Source of the DNA: Aeromonas schubertii
GTDB taxonomy: Bacteria; Pseudomonadota; Gammaproteobacteria; Enterobacterales; Aeromonadaceae
Assembly (NCBI RefSeq): GCF_000820105.1
Contig: NZ_CDDB01000064.1
Location: 1 to 64,000 of the forward strand
Length of the DNA: 64,000 nucleotides
Reading direction: 5' to 3'
The notes under the pieces are model-generated. The model saw only the letters and a program-made list of their open reading frames with translations, did not search any database and was not told the DNA's origin. Shown one piece after another: positions 47,934 through 62,520 of this stretch (positions are counted from its first letter, which is position 1; the number at the start of each line of letters is the position of its first letter). The position numbers were made by a program, and so were the translations under genes.

Positions 47934-49285
47934 TGGGGTCTGTGCTTTGGAATATTGCGGCTTTCGTGGTTGCGCTGGGCATCCTGGTGGCGGTGCACGA
48001 GTTTGGTCACTTCTGGGTGGCCCGTCGCTGTGGTGTGCGGGTCGAGCGCTTCTCCATCGGCTTTGGGCGCGCCCTGTGGCGTCGCCTCGGCAAGGATGGC
48101 ACCGAATATGTGGTGGCCATGATCCCGCTCGGTGGCTATGTGAAGATGCTCGACGGCCGGGTCGACGAGCTCAAGCCCGGTGACGAGCAGTACGCCTTCA
48201 ACCACAAGCCGGTGTGGGCCCGCATGGCTATCGTCGCCGCCGGCCCCTTCGCCAACTTCCTGTTTGCCCTGTTTGCCTTCTGGCTGATGTTTATGATCGG
48301 GGTGCCCGCGGTCAAGCCGGTGGTGGGGGAGGTGCGTCCCGCCTCCATCGCCGCCGAGGCCCGTCTCGAGCCCGGCATGGAGATCGTCGGGGTCAATGGG
48401 GAAGATGCCCGCGACTGGGAGTCGGTCACCTATGCCCTCATCGAGCAGATCGGCGAGCCCAAGCTGACCCTCTCGCTGCAACAGAAGGGGACCGACTATG
48501 CGGTGACCCGTGAGCTCAACCTCGAGGGGTGGCGCTTTGACCCGGACCAGGAGTCACCGGTCACCAGCCTGGGGATAGTCCCGCTGGGTGCCCAGGTATT
48601 GCCCGAAGTGGCCACCGTGGTGGCCCAGGGCGCCGCCGAGCGGGCGGGTCTGCGGGTCGGGGATCAACTGCTGGCCCTGGACGGTCAGCCGGTGACCGAG
48701 TGGCAGGGGTTTGCCGAGGCGGTACGCAAGGCCCCGGGTCACCCCCTCTCGCTTGAGGTGAGTCGCAATGGTGAGCCGCTCTCCTTGACCCTGGTGCCCG
48801 ATACCCGCAAGGTAAACGGCGTCGACACGGGTTATGTGGGGATCGCCCCCAAGGTGGTTCCATTACCGGATGAGTACCGTATTCTGCTACAGTATGGCCC
48901 TCTGCAGTCCCTGTGGCATGGCCTGCTCAAGACCTGGGACCTCATCGGCCTTACCTTCAACATGCTGGGTAAGTTGATCGGCGGTATCGTATCCCTCGAC
49001 AATCTGAGCGGCCCCATCTCCATCGCCAAGGGGGCCGGTAGCAGTGCCGACTATGGTCTGGTCTATTTCCTGGGCTTCCTGGCCCTCATCAGTGTCAACC
49101 TGGGGATCATCAACCTGTTCCCCTTGCCGGTGCTCGATGGGGGACACCTGCTCTACTTCCTCATCGAGGCGGTGCGTGGACGTCCCGTCTCGGAGCGGGT
49201 GCAGGAGATTGGTTTCAAGATCGGTGCCGCCATCCTGGTGGCGCTGATGGGAATTGCGCTGTTTAACGACTTCGCCCGCCTTTAA
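47933..49285 (+). CDS. rseP: Site-2 zinc metalloprotease RseP
   Basis: An inner-membrane intramembrane protease that cleaves RseA after DegS to release sigma-E and also clears signal peptides. The 450-residue protein has the HExxH zinc motif in VAVHEFGHF (near residue 22), two periplasmic PDZ domains (about 115-300) and the second active-site motif [10 protein letters not shown] near the C-terminus. The ATG at 47933 has GGAGGTG six bases upstream; an in-frame ATG at 47918 lies in the dxr end and is less likely. bamA follows after 34 bp. Confidence 0.95.
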   Translation: MGSVLWNIAAFVVALGILVAVHEFGHFWVARRCGVRVERFSIGFGRALWRRLGKDGTEYVVAMIPLGGYVKMLDGRVDELKPGDEQYAFNHKPVWARMAIVAAGPFANFLFALFAFWLMFMIGVPAVKPVVGEVRPASIAAEARLEPGMEIVGVNGEDARDWESVTYALIEQIGEPKLTLSLQQKGTDYAVTRELNLEGWRFDPDQESPVTSLGIVPLGAQVLPEVATVVAQGAAERAGLRVGDQLLALDGQPVTEWQGFAEAVRKAPGHPLSLEVSRNGEPLSLTLVPDTRKVNGVDTGYVGIAPKVVPLPDEYRILLQYGPLQSLWHGLLKTWDLIGLTFNMLGKLIGGIVSLDNLSGPISIAKGAGSSADYGLVYFLGFLALISVNLGIINLFPLPVLDGGHLLYFLIEAVRGRPVSERVQEIGFKIGAAILVALMGIALFNDFARL

Positions 49286-49319
49286 GCTGCGGGTATCAAC
49301 AAGGACACATAAGAACAAA

Positions 49320-51854
49320 ATGGCCGTGAAAAATGCTTTGGTCTTGAGCTGCCTGCTGGGGGCCTCCCTGGCGGCCCATGCAGCTCCCGCCTCCTTCACC
49401 GTTCAGGATATCCAGGTTGAGGGTCTGCAGCGTGTCACTCTGGGTGCCGCCCTGCTCAACTTGCCGATCCGGGTCGGCGATCAGGTCGATAGCCTGGCCC
49501 TGGCTGCGGCTATCAAGAAGCTCTATGCCACCGGCAACTTCGAGGACGTCAAACTCTATCGCGATGGCGCCGTCATCATGGTCGAGGTGAAGGAGCGTCC
49601 CACCATCGCCAGCATCGAGTTCTCCGGCAACAAAGATATCAAGGAGGAGCAGCTCAACCAGACGCTGGAATCCTCCGGCATCCGGGTCGGCGAGCCGCTC
49701 GACCGCACCATGCTGAGCTCCCTCGAGAAGGGGCTGGAAGACTTCTACTACGGGGTCGGCAAGTACTCCGCCAAGGTCAAGGCCATCGTCACCCCGCTGC
49801 CGCGCAACCGGGTCGACCTCAAGCTCACCTTCGTGGAGGGCCAGGCCGCCAAGATCCAGCAGATCAACATCGTCGGCAACCAGGTCTTCCCGGAAGAGAA
49901 GCTGATCGCCCAGCTCTCCCTGCGTGACGAAGTGCCCTGGTGGAACTTCACCGGTGACCAGCGCTATCAGAAGCAGAAGCTGGCCGGCGATATCGAGACC
50001 CTGCGCTCTTACTACATGGATCGCGGCTATATCCGCTTCCAGCAGGACTCCACCCAGGTCTCCATGACCCCGGACAAGAAGGGCGTCTACGTCACCCTCA
50101 ACATCAAGGAGGGGGCCCAGTACAAGGTCTCCGGCGTGCAGCTCAAGGGTAACCTCATCGATCGCGGTGGCGAGATGAAGGGGCTCATCCCCATCGAGGC
50201 GGGCAGCGTCTACTCCGCCAGCCAGGTGACCCACACCGAGGAGGTACTCTCCAAGTTCCTGGGTCGCTACGGTTACGCCTATCCCAAGGTGGCCACCTTC
50301 CCCCAGATCAATGACGAGACCAAAGAGGTCGAGCTCATCGTCAACGTGGAGCCGGGCCCGCGCGTCTATGTGCGCAACATCAACTTCACCGGTAACGTGA
50401 CCACCAAGGACGAAGTACTGCGCCGCGAGATGCGTCAGATGGAGGGCACCTGGCTCTCGTCCGACAACGTCGAGCAGTCCAAGACCCGTCTCAACCGTCT
50501 CGGCTACTTCGAGAGCGCCGAGGTGGAGACCAAGCGGGTGCCGGGCAGCGACGACCAGGTTGACCTCGACTTCAAGGTCAAGGAGCAGCCGGCCGGCTCC
50601 ATCAACGCGGGTATCGGTTACGGTACCGAATCGGGCCTGAGTCTGCAGGCGGGCCTGACCCAGGACAACTTCCTCGGCACCGGCAAGCGGGTGGGGATCA
50701 ACGCCAGCACCAACGACTACTCCAAGAGTGTCGATCTGAGCTACTCCGACCCCTACTTCACCGTCGATGGCGTGAGCCTGGGTGGCCGTCTCTACTACAA
50801 CCAGTTCCGTGCGGCCGATGCGGACATCGTCGACTACGAGAACGAGACCATAGGTTTCCGTCTCTCCAGCGGTTTCCCGGTCAACGAGGAGAACCGTCTG
50901 GACTTCAGTACCGGTGTCGAGAGCACCAAGCTGAGCCGTCCGAGCTTCAACGAGGCCAACTATCAGCAGTGTGTGAAGGATAACGACGGGGATCCCAACG
51001 GCTGGTGCTGGAACGAGTTCAACGACAACCGCCAGTCGGTGCAGATGGATCAGTTCTGGGATCAATACTCCACCGACGGCCAGAACCTCGACTTCCTGAC
51101 CGTGGATCTCACCGCCGGTTGGACCCGCTCCACCCTCAACAAGGGGATGTTCCCGACCTCGGGTAACCGTCAGCGCTTCAACGCCAAGGTGACCGTCCCG
51201 GGGATGGATCTGCAGTACTACAAGCTCTCCTTCGACGATGCCCACTACTTCCCCATCGATGCGGATCACAAGTGGGTGGTGATCGGCAAGGCACGCCTCT
51301 CCTACGGTGACGGCTACGGCACCACGGATCAGGGCAAGGATCAGGTGCTCCCCTTCTTCGAGCACTACTATGCCGGCGGCTTCGATACCATTCGTGGCTT
51401 CAAGAGCAACTCGGTCGGTCCCAAGGCGATCTACAAGACCTACAACAAGCCCTCTACGGCCGGCGGTACCCCCACCTTCACCGGCAAGTATGAAGGCTCC
51501 GATACCTCGGTCGGTGGTAACGCCCTGGCGGTGGCCTCCTTCGAGCTGGTCTTCCCGACCCCGTTTGTCTCCGAGACCTATGCGCCTCAGATCCGCACCA
51601 CCGCCTTTATCGATGCGGGCAGCGTCTGGGATACCGACTTTAACAACAGCCTCTACCCCTGTGGTGAGGGCCTTGACTGCAACTACGCCACCCAGGACTA
51701 TTCCGACCCGGCGAACGTACGCGTCTCGGCCGGTGTCTCCCTGCAGTGGCTCTCGCCCATGGGCCCGCTGGTCTTCTCGCTGGCCAAGCCCATCAAGAAA
51801 TATGAAGGGGACAGAACCGAAGTCTTCTCCTTCAACATCGGCCGTACCTTCTAA
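49320..51854 (+). CDS. bamA: Outer-membrane protein assembly factor BamA
   Basis: The central Omp85 protein that inserts beta-barrels into the outer membrane. The 844-residue precursor has a signal peptide cleaved after AAHA (about residue 21), five POTRA domains (about 25-420) and a 16-strand barrel containing the IRGF loop-6 motif (TIRGFKSN) and a C-terminal Phe (FNIGRTF). It is about 34 residues longer than E. coli BamA; the extra residues are in surface loops that carry Cys pairs. The start at 49320 gives [16 protein letters not shown]. The open frame to 49254 overlaps rseP. Confidence 0.96.
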   Translation: MAVKNALVLSCLLGASLAAHAAPASFTVQDIQVEGLQRVTLGAALLNLPIRVGDQVDSLALAAAIKKLYATGNFEDVKLYRDGAVIMVEVKERPTIASIEFSGNKDIKEEQLNQTLESSGIRVGEPLDRTMLSSLEKGLEDFYYGVGKYSAKVKAIVTPLPRNRVDLKLTFVEGQAAKIQQINIVGNQVFPEEKLIAQLSLRDEVPWWNFTGDQRYQKQKLAGDIETLRSYYMDRGYIRFQQDSTQVSMTPDKKGVYVTLNIKEGAQYKVSGVQLKGNLIDRGGEMKGLIPIEAGSVYSASQVTHTEEVLSKFLGRYGYAYPKVATFPQINDETKEVELIVNVEPGPRVYVRNINFTGNVTTKDEVLRREMRQMEGTWLSSDNVEQSKTRLNRLGYFESAEVETKRVPGSDDQVDLDFKVKEQPAGSINAGIGYGTESGLSLQAGLTQDNFLGTGKRVGINASTNDYSKSVDLSYSDPYFTVDGVSLGGRLYYNQFRAADADIVDYENETIGFRLSSGFPVNEENRLDFSTGVESTKLSRPSFNEANYQQCVKDNDGDPNGWCWNEFNDNRQSVQMDQFWDQYSTDGQNLDFLTVDLTAGWTRSTLNKGMFPTSGNRQRFNAKVTVPGMDLQYYKLSFDDAHYFPIDADHKWVVIGKARLSYGDGYGTTDQGKDQVLPFFEHYYAGGFDTIRGFKSNSVGPKAIYKTYNKPSTAGGTPTFTGKYEGSDTSVGGNALAVASFELVFPTPFVSETYAPQIRTTAFIDAGSVWDTDFNNSLYPCGEGLDCNYATQDYSDPANVRVSAGVSLQWLSPMGPLVFSLAKPIKKYEGDRTEVFSFNIGRTF

Positions 51855-51867
51855 TCGGGTGAAGGCC

Positions 51868-51892
51868 TCAGGGGCGCCTTCGGGCGCCTCGA
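51868..51892 (+). repeat. Intercistronic GGGGCGCC hairpin between bamA and skp
   Basis: GGGGCGCC pairs with GGCGCCTC around a TTCG tetraloop and has no T-tract. It is probably an mRNA-stabilising or spacing element. Confidence 0.6.
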
Positions 51893-51964
51893 TAACAAGG
51901 CGACGGGTTCGTCGCAGCACGTGGTTTGACAGTTCACCCTGTACACAGGGAATGAGGAGTTAGT

Positions 51965-52471
51965 GTGAATAAAGTACTGAAGACGGCCGGTCTGACCCTG
52001 GCCATGATGACCCTGGGAATGGGTAGCGCCATGGCCGACACCAAGATCGGTGTCGTCGACATGGAGCAGGTGTTCCAGCGTCTTCCCCAGCGCGAGCAGG
52101 TGACTGCCCAGCTCAAGCGCGAGTTCGAACCCCGTGTTCGCGAGCTGCAAAAGCTTGAGGAAGAGGGTCAGAAACTGGTCGAGAAGTTCAAGAAGGACGA
52201 AGCCTTCATGAGCAAGGATCAGAAGAAGCAGAACCAGGAGAAACTGGCCAAGCTGCAGATGGAGTTCAACCAGAAGCGTCAGGCTTTCGAGCAGGAGAAC
52301 GGCCGTCGCCAGGGCGAAGAGCGCGCCAAGATCCTCAAAGACGTCAAGGCGGCCATCGACCAGGTTGCCCGTGACGGCGGTTACGATCTGATCCTGGAGA
52401 ACAACGCGACGCCCTACTCCTCCAGCAAGCTGGACATCACCTCCCAGGTTATCTCCAAGGCAAGCAAGTAA
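51965..52471 (+). CDS. skp: Periplasmic chaperone Skp (OmpH)
   Basis: A trimeric periplasmic chaperone that carries unfolded outer-membrane proteins to BAM. The 168-residue precursor has a signal peptide cleaved after AMA (about residue 24), then DTKIGVVDMEQVFQRLP. The long Lys/Glu/Gln-rich coiled-coil arms (about 45-125) form the tentacles. The start codon is GTG at 51965, with GAGGAG seven bases upstream. It lies between bamA and lpxD, its usual place, with 13 bp to lpxD. Confidence 0.95.
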   Translation: MNKVLKTAGLTLAMMTLGMGSAMADTKIGVVDMEQVFQRLPQREQVTAQLKREFEPRVRELQKLEEEGQKLVEKFKKDEAFMSKDQKKQNQEKLAKLQMEFNQKRQAFEQENGRRQGEERAKILKDVKAAIDQVARDGGYDLILENNATPYSSSKLDITSQVISKASK

Positions 52472-52484
52472 GAGCATCTGATTA

Positions 52485-53510
52485 ATGGCATTCACTCTCG
52501 CACAACTGGCCCAGCGTCTGGGTGCCCAGGTCCACGGAGACGGTGACCTGGAGATTCGCAAGGTAGCGACCCTGGAAAAGGCGGGGGAGGGAGAGATCTC
52601 CTTCCTCTCCAACAAGAAGTACCGTCAATACCTGGAGCAGACCAAGGCGGCTGCGGTGCTGATCACCGAGGCCGACGTGCCGTTCTGCCCGACCAATGCG
52701 CTGGTGCTCAAAGATCCCTACGTCGGCTTTGCCCGGGTGGCCCAGTTGTTGGACACCACGCCGCAGCCGGCCACGGACATACATCCGAGCGCGGTGATCG
52801 CCGCAGACGCTCAGTTGGGCGAGAGGGTTGCCATCGGTGCCAATGCGGTCATCGAATCCGGCGTCGTGCTGGGTGACGATGTGCGCATTGGCCCGGGTTG
52901 TTTCGTCGGCAAGAACACCAGGTTGGGTGATCGCTCCCGTCTGTGGGCCAACGTCACCCTCTACCACAATGTGACCATGGGCAGCGACTGCCTGGTCCAA
53001 TCGGGCACCGTCATCGGTGCCGACGGCTTTGGCTATGCCAACGAGCGTGGCGAGTGGATCAAGATCCCCCAGCTCGGTGGCGTGACTATCGGCAACCGGG
53101 TCGAGATCGGCGCCTGCACCACCATCGACCGGGGGGCACTGGAAGATACCCGCATCGCCGACAACGTCATCATCGACAACCAGTGCCAGATCGCCCACAA
53201 CGTGGAGATCGGCTACGGTACCGCCGTGGCGGGCTCGACCGTGATGGCCGGTAGTCTCAAGGTCGGTAAATACTGTATCATTGGCGGCGCTTCCGTCTTT
53301 AACGGGCATATGGAGATCTGCGACCAGGCCACCGTCACCGGTATGGCCATGGTGATGCGCCCCATTACCGAGCCCGGTGTCTACTCCTCCGGCATCCCCC
53401 TGCAGACCAATAAAGAGTGGCGCAAGACCGCCGCCCGGGTGATGCGCATCGAGGAGATGCACAAGCGGTTAAGCAGGCTTGAGAAGAAGCTAAGCGACGA
53501 CGAACAGTAA
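52485..53510 (+). CDS. lpxD: UDP-3-O-(3-hydroxyacyl)glucosamine N-acyltransferase
   Basis: Adds the second 3-hydroxyacyl chain to UDP-3-O-acylglucosamine in lipid A synthesis (third step), using acyl-ACP. The 341-residue protein has the N-terminal uridine-binding domain ([19 protein letters not shown]) and a left-handed beta-helix of hexapeptide repeats ([17 protein letters not shown]), with the catalytic His in [13 protein letters not shown]-terminal helix ([14 protein letters not shown]) closes the trimer. The gene follows skp by 13 bp and precedes fabZ by 18 bp. Confidence 0.96.
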   Translation: MAFTLAQLAQRLGAQVHGDGDLEIRKVATLEKAGEGEISFLSNKKYRQYLEQTKAAAVLITEADVPFCPTNALVLKDPYVGFARVAQLLDTTPQPATDIHPSAVIAADAQLGERVAIGANAVIESGVVLGDDVRIGPGCFVGKNTRLGDRSRLWANVTLYHNVTMGSDCLVQSGTVIGADGFGYANERGEWIKIPQLGGVTIGNRVEIGACTTIDRGALEDTRIADNVIIDNQCQIAHNVEIGYGTAVAGSTVMAGSLKVGKYCIIGGASVFNGHMEICDQATVTGMAMVMRPITEPGVYSSGIPLQTNKEWRKTAARVMRIEEMHKRLSRLEKKLSDDEQ

Positions 53511-53528
53511 AACGATAGGGTTATTCCT

Positions 53529-53990
53529 TTGACACAAGAAGCTAAACGCCTGGATATCCAGGAGATCATGGGGCTGCTGCCGCACCGTTATCCGTTTCTG
53601 ATGGTGGACCGGGTGGAAGATTACGAGATCACCGAGGAGCGCAAGACCCTGCGCGCCATCAAGAACATCTCGTTCAACGAACCCATCTTCCAGGGCCACT
53701 TTCCGGCCAAGCCGGTCTTCCCGGGTGTGTTGATCCTCGAAGCCATGGCCCAGGCCACCGGCATCCTGGCCTTCACCATGGTGGGCAAGCCCTCTCCGAA
53801 CGAACTCTACTACTTCGCCTCTATCGACAACGCCCGCTTCAAGCGCCCGGTCGGCCCCGGTGATCAACTGGTGCTGGACGTGGAGTTCCTGAAGGAGCGT
53901 CGCGGTATTGCCAAGTTCACCGGCGTCGCCACCGTCGACGGTGAAGTGGTCTGTACTGCCGAGTTGATGTGCGCCAAACGCGAGATTTAA
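53529..53990 (+). CDS. fabZ: (3R)-hydroxyacyl-ACP dehydratase FabZ
   Basis: Dehydrates 3-hydroxyacyl-ACP in fatty-acid elongation; hot-dog fold. The 153-residue protein has [14 protein letters not shown] with the catalytic His and the [20 protein letters not shown] core containing the active-site Glu. The start codon is TTG at 53529, the same rare start used for E. coli fabZ, after an AGGG site. It sits between lpxD and lpxA, both of which compete for the same 3-hydroxymyristoyl-ACP pool. Confidence 0.95.
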   Translation: MTQEAKRLDIQEIMGLLPHRYPFLMVDRVEDYEITEERKTLRAIKNISFNEPIFQGHFPAKPVFPGVLILEAMAQATGILAFTMVGKPSPNELYYFASIDNARFKRPVGPGDQLVLDVEFLKERRGIAKFTGVATVDGEVVCTAELMCAKREI

Positions 53991-53992
53991 CA

Positions 53993-54784
53993 GTGACTGA
54001 CCAGACTGCCATCATTCACGATACCGCCATCGTCCATGAGTCTGCCGTCATCGGGAAAGGGGTCGAGATCGGCCCCTTCTCCGTCATCGGTGCCGAGGTA
54101 ACGATCGGTGACAACACCTGGGTAGGTTCCCACGTGGTGATCAAGGGGCCGACCAAGATTGGTGCCGGCAACAGGATCTTCCAGCACACCTCCATCGGTG
54201 AGGATTGCCAGGACAAGAAGTACGCCGGCGAGCGCACCTTCCTCGAGATTGGCGATAACAACGTCATTCGCGAGAACTGCACCTTCCACCGTGGCACCTC
54301 CCAGGACCAGAGCCTGACCAAGGTGGGCAGTGGTAACCTCTTCATGGTGAACGTTCACGTGGCCCATGACTGCGTCATCGGCGACAACTGCATCTTTGCC
54401 AACAACGCCACCCTGGCGGGCCATGTGCACATCGGTGACTTCGTGATCTTCGGTGGTCTCTCTGCCATTCACCAGTTTGGCCGCGTCGGCTCCCATGCCT
54501 TCGTCGGTGGTTGCGCCGCCCTCAACAAGGACGTGCCCCCCTACGTGATGGCCGCCGGCAACTACGCCAAGCCGTTCGGGGTCAACTCCGAGGGGCTGCG
54601 CCGCCGCGGTTTCAGCGGCGACGCCATCCTGGCGGTCAAGCGCGCCTACAAGGAGATCTACCGCTCCGGCAAGACCATCGAAGAGGTAGTGCCTGTGCTC
54701 GAGGAGATGGCCAAGGCCGAGCCGGCCGTCCAGCTCTATGTGGATTTCCTCAAGGGTAACGAGCGCGGGATCATCCGTGCCTGA
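53993..54784 (+). CDS. lpxA: UDP-N-acetylglucosamine acyltransferase LpxA
   Basis: Catalyses the first step of lipid A synthesis, 3-O-acylation of UDP-GlcNAc from hydroxyacyl-ACP. The 263-residue trimeric enzyme has a beta-helix of hexapeptide repeats and the catalytic-His segment [13 protein letters not shown]. The C-terminal helical domain starts with [12 protein letters not shown]. The likely start is GTG at 53993, two bases after the fabZ stop; an in-frame ATG at 53969 lies inside fabZ and adds eight residues that the family lacks. It overlaps lpxB by 8 bp. Confidence 0.94.
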   Translation: MTDQTAIIHDTAIVHESAVIGKGVEIGPFSVIGAEVTIGDNTWVGSHVVIKGPTKIGAGNRIFQHTSIGEDCQDKKYAGERTFLEIGDNNVIRENCTFHRGTSQDQSLTKVGSGNLFMVNVHVAHDCVIGDNCIFANNATLAGHVHIGDFVIFGGLSAIHQFGRVGSHAFVGGCAALNKDVPPYVMAAGNYAKPFGVNSEGLRRRGFSGDAILAVKRAYKEIYRSGKTIEEVVPVLEEMAKAEPAVQLYVDFLKGNERGIIRA

Positions 54785-55916
54785 TCCCATCCGCATCGGT
54801 ATCGTCGCCGGAGAGGTCTCCGGCGACATCCTCGCTGCCGGCCTGGTGCGCGAGATCAAGGAGCGTTACCCGGATGCCGTGTTCGAAGGCATCGCCGGAC
54901 CGCGCATGCAGGCGCTCGGGGTCAAGGCCCTGTTCGAGATGGAAGAGTTGGCGGTGATGGGCATCAGCGAGGTGCTGGGTCGTCTGCCGCGTATCCTCTC
55001 GGTGCGTCGCCAACTGCTGCGCCACTTTATCGACAACCCGCCGGATCTCTTCGTCGGTGTCGATGCCCCCGATTTCAATATCGGCGTGGAGCTGAAACTG
55101 CGCCGCGCCGGTATCAAGACGGTTCACTACGTCAGCCCCTCCGTGTGGGCCTGGCGCCAGAACCGCATTCACAAGATCAAGGCAGCCACCGATCTGGTGC
55201 TCGCCTTCCTGCCGTTCGAGAAGGCCTTCTACGACCGCTTCGACGCCCCCTGTCGCTTCGTCGGCCACACCATGGCCGATGATATTCCCCTGGTGCCGGA
55301 TCAGGCGGCGGTGCGCCGCACCCTCGGTATCGATGCCAACCGCCGCTGGCTGGCGGTACTGCCAGGCAGTCGCCAGGCGGAGGTGGGCTTCATGTCGCCG
55401 CTGTTTCTCGAGGCGTGCAAGCACCTGACGGTGCGTTACCCGGATCTCGGCTTCCTGGTGCCCCTGGTCAACGAGCGGCGCCGCGAGCAGTTTATGGCCA
55501 TCAAGGCCGAGCTGGCACCCAGCCTCGACATGGTGCTGCTCGACGGCCAGGGCCGCGAGGCGATGATCGCCGCCGATGTGGTGATGCTCGCCTCCGGCAC
55601 CGCCTCGCTTGAGGCCATGCTGGTGAAAAAACCCATGGTGGTGGGCTACAAGCTCAAGCCCTTCAGCTATTGGCTGGCACAGCGGCTGGTGAAGACCGAG
55701 TTCGTCTCCCTGCCCAATCTGCTGGCGGGGCGTATGCTGGTGCCCGAGCTGATCCAGCACGAGTGCACTCCCGAGAATCTGGTGGAGGCGGTCAGCAACT
55801 ATTTCGAGCACGACAACCGCGCGCTCATCAACACCTTCACCGAGTTGCACCAGCTGATCCGCTGCAACGCCGATCACCAGGCCGCCGAGGCGGTGCTGGG
55901 GCTCATCGGCCGATAA
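54777..55916 (+). CDS. lpxB: Lipid-A-disaccharide synthase
   Basis: A glycosyltransferase (GT19) that joins UDP-diacylglucosamine and lipid X to lipid A disaccharide at the inner membrane. The 379-residue protein has the N-terminal [17 protein letters not shown] (residues 8-24), the [14 protein letters not shown] segment, LPGSRQAEV and [20 protein letters not shown]. The start is GTG at 54777, inside the last codons of lpxA, giving translational coupling. rnhB follows after 43 bp. Confidence 0.94.
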   Translation: MPDPIRIGIVAGEVSGDILAAGLVREIKERYPDAVFEGIAGPRMQALGVKALFEMEELAVMGISEVLGRLPRILSVRRQLLRHFIDNPPDLFVGVDAPDFNIGVELKLRRAGIKTVHYVSPSVWAWRQNRIHKIKAATDLVLAFLPFEKAFYDRFDAPCRFVGHTMADDIPLVPDQAAVRRTLGIDANRRWLAVLPGSRQAEVGFMSPLFLEACKHLTVRYPDLGFLVPLVNERRREQFMAIKAELAPSLDMVLLDGQGREAMIAADVVMLASGTASLEAMLVKKPMVVGYKLKPFSYWLAQRLVKTEFVSLPNLLAGRMLVPELIQHECTPENLVEAVSNYFEHDNRALINTFTELHQLIRCNADHQAAEAVLGLIGR

Positions 55917-55959
55917 CGTTCGGCGCAGCCTGACTGCGCCCTCTCTTCAAGGTAATACC

Positions 55960-56553
55960 ATGACCATCGAGATCCCGAGCAACCTGATCGTCGCCGGCGT
56001 GGACGAAGTGGGTCGCGGCCCCCTGGTGGGGGACGTGGTCACCGCGGCGGTGATCCTCGACCCGAGCCGCCCCATCGCCGGCCTCAACGACTCCAAGAAG
56101 CTCTCCGAGAAGAAGCGCCTGGCCCTGTTTGACGAGATCAGGGAGAAGGCGCTCGCCTTCGCCATCGGCCGCGCCACCCCCGACGAGATCGATGAGCTCA
56201 ATATCCTGCACGCCACCATGCTGGCCATGCAGCGGGCCGTGGCCGGGCTCGGTGTCACTCCCGAGCTGGTCTTTATCGACGGCAACCGCTGCCCTGACTT
56301 ACCGATGGAAGCGCGCGCCGTGGTCAAGGGAGATAGCCTGGTGCCCGCCATCAGCGCCGCCTCTATCCTGGCCAAGGTGACCCGGGACGCCGAGATGAGC
56401 GAGCTCGATGCCCGCCATCCGGAATATGGCTTCGCCCGTCACAAGGGCTATCCGACCGCTGAGCATCTGGCCATATTGGCCAGTCGCGGCCCCCTGCCCG
56501 AGTATCGCAAGAGCTTCAAGCCGGTACGCCGGGCCCTGGGGTTGGAAGAGTAA
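55960..56553 (+). CDS. rnhB: Ribonuclease HII
   Basis: Removes ribonucleotides from DNA by cutting the RNA strand of RNA-DNA hybrids. The 197-residue protein has the type 2 RNase H motif [16 protein letters not shown] (residues about 10-25, with the Asp-Glu pair), the [11 protein letters not shown] segment and catalytic Asp residues in FIDGNRCP and [10 protein letters not shown]. It lies between lpxB and dnaE as in E. coli. dnaE starts 9 bp after its stop. Confidence 0.96.
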   Translation: MTIEIPSNLIVAGVDEVGRGPLVGDVVTAAVILDPSRPIAGLNDSKKLSEKKRLALFDEIREKALAFAIGRATPDEIDELNILHATMLAMQRAVAGLGVTPELVFIDGNRCPDLPMEARAVVKGDSLVPAISAASILAKVTRDAEMSELDARHPEYGFARHKGYPTAEHLAILASRGPLPEYRKSFKPVRRALGLEE

Positions 56554-56562
56554 GGAGAGAGC

Positions 56563-60042
<3,480 letters not shown>

Positions 60043-60056
60043 AGGTTCTAGGCCCT

Positions 60057-61007
60057 ATGAGTCTTTTTCTGGATTTTGAACAGCCGATTGCCGAGCTGCA
60101 GGCGCAGATCGACGAACTCAAGCATGTCAGCGAGCACAACAACGCCGTTGATCTGAACGAGGAGATCCGTCGGCTGGAGAAGAAAAACGAAGAGCTGACC
60201 AAGAAGATCTTCTCGGATCTGGGCGCCTGGCAGGTCTCCCAGATGGCACGCCACCCCCAGCGTCCCTATACCCTCGACTACATCGAGCACATCTTCACCG
60301 AGTTCGATGAGCTGGCCGGCGATCGCGCCTTTGCCGATGACAAGGCCATCGTCGGCGGCATCGCCCGTCTCGACGGCGAGCCGGTCATGGTGATCGGCCA
60401 CCAGAAGGGTCGTGAGACCAAGGAGAAGATCAAGCGCAACTTCGGCATGCCGCGCCCGGAGGGGTACCGCAAGGCCCTGCGCCTGATGAAGATGGCCGAG
60501 CGCTTCAAGATGCCGATCATCACCTTTATCGACACCCCGGGTGCCTATCCGGGGGTCGGTGCCGAGGAGCGCGGCCAGTCCGAGGCGATCGCCCGCAACC
60601 TCAAGGAGATGGCCGGTCTGACCGTCCCCGTGGTCTGCACCGTGATCGGTGAAGGTGGCTCGGGCGGCGCCCTGGCCATCGGCGTGGGCGACAGGGTCAA
60701 CATGCTGCAGTACTCCACCTATTCGGTCATCTCGCCGGAAGGGTGTGCCTCGATCCTGTGGAAGAGCGCCGACAAGGCCTCGGTAGCGGCCGAGGTGATG
60801 GGGATCACCGCCCAGCGTCTGAAGGAGCTCAAGCTGGTCGACAACATCGTCGACGAGCCCCTGGGCGGCGCCCACCGCGACGTGGAGAAGATGGCGGCCA
60901 ACCTCAAGGCCCGCATCAAGCAAGACCTCGATGCCCTGCGTCCCCTCGACGACGAGCAACTGCTCGAGCAGCGCTACCAGCGCCTGATGAGCTACGGTTA
61001 CTGCTGA
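60057..61007 (+). CDS. accA: Acetyl-CoA carboxylase carboxyltransferase subunit alpha
   Basis: Together with AccD transfers the carboxyl group from biotin to acetyl-CoA, making malonyl-CoA for fatty-acid synthesis. The 316-residue protein has an N-terminal helical region ([13 protein letters not shown]), ending at [20 protein letters not shown], and the carboxyltransferase core [20 protein letters not shown] plus [15 protein letters not shown]. It is the last gene of the long plus-strand block and is followed by a strong bidirectional terminator. Confidence 0.97.
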   Translation: MSLFLDFEQPIAELQAQIDELKHVSEHNNAVDLNEEIRRLEKKNEELTKKIFSDLGAWQVSQMARHPQRPYTLDYIEHIFTEFDELAGDRAFADDKAIVGGIARLDGEPVMVIGHQKGRETKEKIKRNFGMPRPEGYRKALRLMKMAERFKMPIITFIDTPGAYPGVGAEERGQSEAIARNLKEMAGLTVPVVCTVIGEGGSGGALAIGVGDRVNMLQYSTYSVISPEGCASILWKSADKASVAAEVMGITAQRLKELKLVDNIVDEPLGGAHRDVEKMAANLKARIKQDLDALRPLDDEQLLEQRYQRLMSYGYC

Positions 61008-61017
61008 TCGCTCATAT

Positions 61018-61054
61018 GAAAGAAGCCCCCGCACTGCGGGGGCTTCTTTTTTTA
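61018..61054. terminator. Bidirectional terminator between accA and the MATE gene
   Basis: AGAAGCCCCCGC pairs with GCGGGGGCTTCT around ACT, followed by a T-run on the plus strand; the convergent MATE stop codon lies within its right edge. Confidence 0.93.
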
Positions 61055-62425
61055 CGGGCCGGCGGGATGGAGTGTGCGAAGGGCGGGCCTGGCCTCACCC
61101 AGGCGCTGCCACTCCCGCCACAGCAGGAACAGGAGCGGCGCCGCCAGCAGGGCCACGGTCGTCGGCTGGGCCAGCAGCACCCCTTCGATGCCAAACAGCA
61201 GGGGCAGGCCGAGGATGAGGGGGATGAGCAGCAGCGTCTTGGTCACCGTCAGGGCCAGGGCAGGTCGGGGTCGGTCCATCGCCTGCAGCAGTACTATGCC
61301 CATCAGCTCGAGCCCCTCGAGGGGCATCCCCATCAGGTTGAGCCTGAGGCTGCTCACCGCCGCCGCGAGCACCAGAGGGTCCCCGTCACCGAGGAAGGCG
61401 AGGGCTACCTGCTGCGGGAAGAGGTGGATGAGGCCCCACATCACCAGGCCATAGGCGAGGGTGATGCGCAGGGCCAGCTTCATCAGGAAGCGCACCTCGT
61501 GGTGGCGTCCGGCGCCGACCGCCCGGCCGATAAGCGGCTGGATGCCGAAGGCGAGCCCCTGCAGGATCACCACGAACACCGCCTCCATGTAACCGGCTAC
61601 CGTGTAACCGGCCACATCGCGCACCCCGCCGTAGGCGAGCAGCTGGCTGTTGTGCAGGTAGAGCAGCATCCCCACGTTGAGATCGGCCACCAGGGTCGGG
61701 GCACCGGCCAGCAGCAGGGGGCCGGTCGCGCCCCTGCCGGGCCGCAGATCGCGCAGGCGCAGCCTCAATCTGGCGTGGCGGCTGAAGAAGTAGCCGAGGC
61801 CGAGCAGGGTGATGATCGCCTCGGTCAGCAGGATGGCCTGGGCCGCTCCCACCAGTCCCAGATCCAGCCAGGCGACCAGCAGGGTATTGAAGCCGATATT
61901 GAGCAGGCCGCCGAGCATGGTCAGGCCCATGGCCAGCCGCGGTCGCCCGTCGTTGCGCAGCAGATAGGGCACCGCCAGGTTGGTACCCAGCAACAGGGCG
62001 CCGCCGCCGATCCAGGCCAGGTAGTCACGGGCGTGCGACCAGGCCGGGCTCTGGGGGGTGAGGTCGAGCAGCGTCAGCCACCGATCGAGGAAGGGGAGGA
62101 TGGCCAGGGGTGCGAGCAGGCCGAGCAGGAGCAGCAGCCAGAGGCTGTTGACCAGGCTCTGGCGCGCCTCACCCTCGCGGCGGGCACCCAGGTGCAGCGA
62201 GATGCGGGTGGCGGCGCCCATGGCCACCATGGCGGCGAGGCCGATGAGGGCCATGATGACGGGGTAGACCAGATTGATGGCGGCCAGCCCCTCGGCACCG
62301 ACGAAGTGGCCGACGAAGATGCCGTCCACCAGGTAGTAGGAGGCCGGCACTATCATGGCGAGGATAGAGGGGAGGGCGTAGTGCCAGAAACGGCGGCTCA
62401 GGGCGCGATGACGCAGGGTAGACAC
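61052..62425 (-). CDS. MATE-family efflux transporter
   Basis: A 457-residue inner-membrane protein with about 12 helices of the multidrug and toxic compound extrusion family, which exports cationic drugs or metabolites in exchange for Na+ or H+. N-terminal features typical of MATE/DinF proteins include ALPSILAMIVPASYYLVDGIFVGHFVGAEGLAA split over helices 1-2 (motif VDGIFVGHFVG) and a repeat of this layout in the second half. The C-terminus is short and hydrophilic. The substrate cannot be assigned. A LysR gene lies 95 bp upstream on the same strand. Confidence 0.88.
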   Translation of the reverse strand: MSTLRHRALSRRFWHYALPSILAMIVPASYYLVDGIFVGHFVGAEGLAAINLVYPVIMALIGLAAMVAMGAATRISLHLGARREGEARQSLVNSLWLLLLLGLLAPLAILPFLDRWLTLLDLTPQSPAWSHARDYLAWIGGGALLLGTNLAVPYLLRNDGRPRLAMGLTMLGGLLNIGFNTLLVAWLDLGLVGAAQAILLTEAIITLLGLGYFFSRHARLRLRLRDLRPGRGATGPLLLAGAPTLVADLNVGMLLYLHNSQLLAYGGVRDVAGYTVAGYMEAVFVVILQGLAFGIQPLIGRAVGAGRHHEVRFLMKLALRITLAYGLVMWGLIHLFPQQVALAFLGDGDPLVLAAAVSSLRLNLMGMPLEGLELMGIVLLQAMDRPRPALALTVTKTLLLIPLILGLPLLFGIEGVLLAQPTTVALLAAPLLFLLWREWQRLGEARPALRTLHPAGP

Positions 62426-62520
62426 GAAGGGCCTCTCTCGATAACAGGGAAGGCCACTACTCTAATTCATCAATTTTTTATGATAATCCCGCTTTTCCTT
62501 GATGCATTTGTGAAACTTGC

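Noticed and set aside
49296-51920. An 874-codon open frame antisense to bamA
   Set aside because: It mirrors the strongly biased codons of bamA, has no plausible ribosome site and its low-complexity Gly/Leu/Val product matches no family. High GC content makes such shadow frames common.
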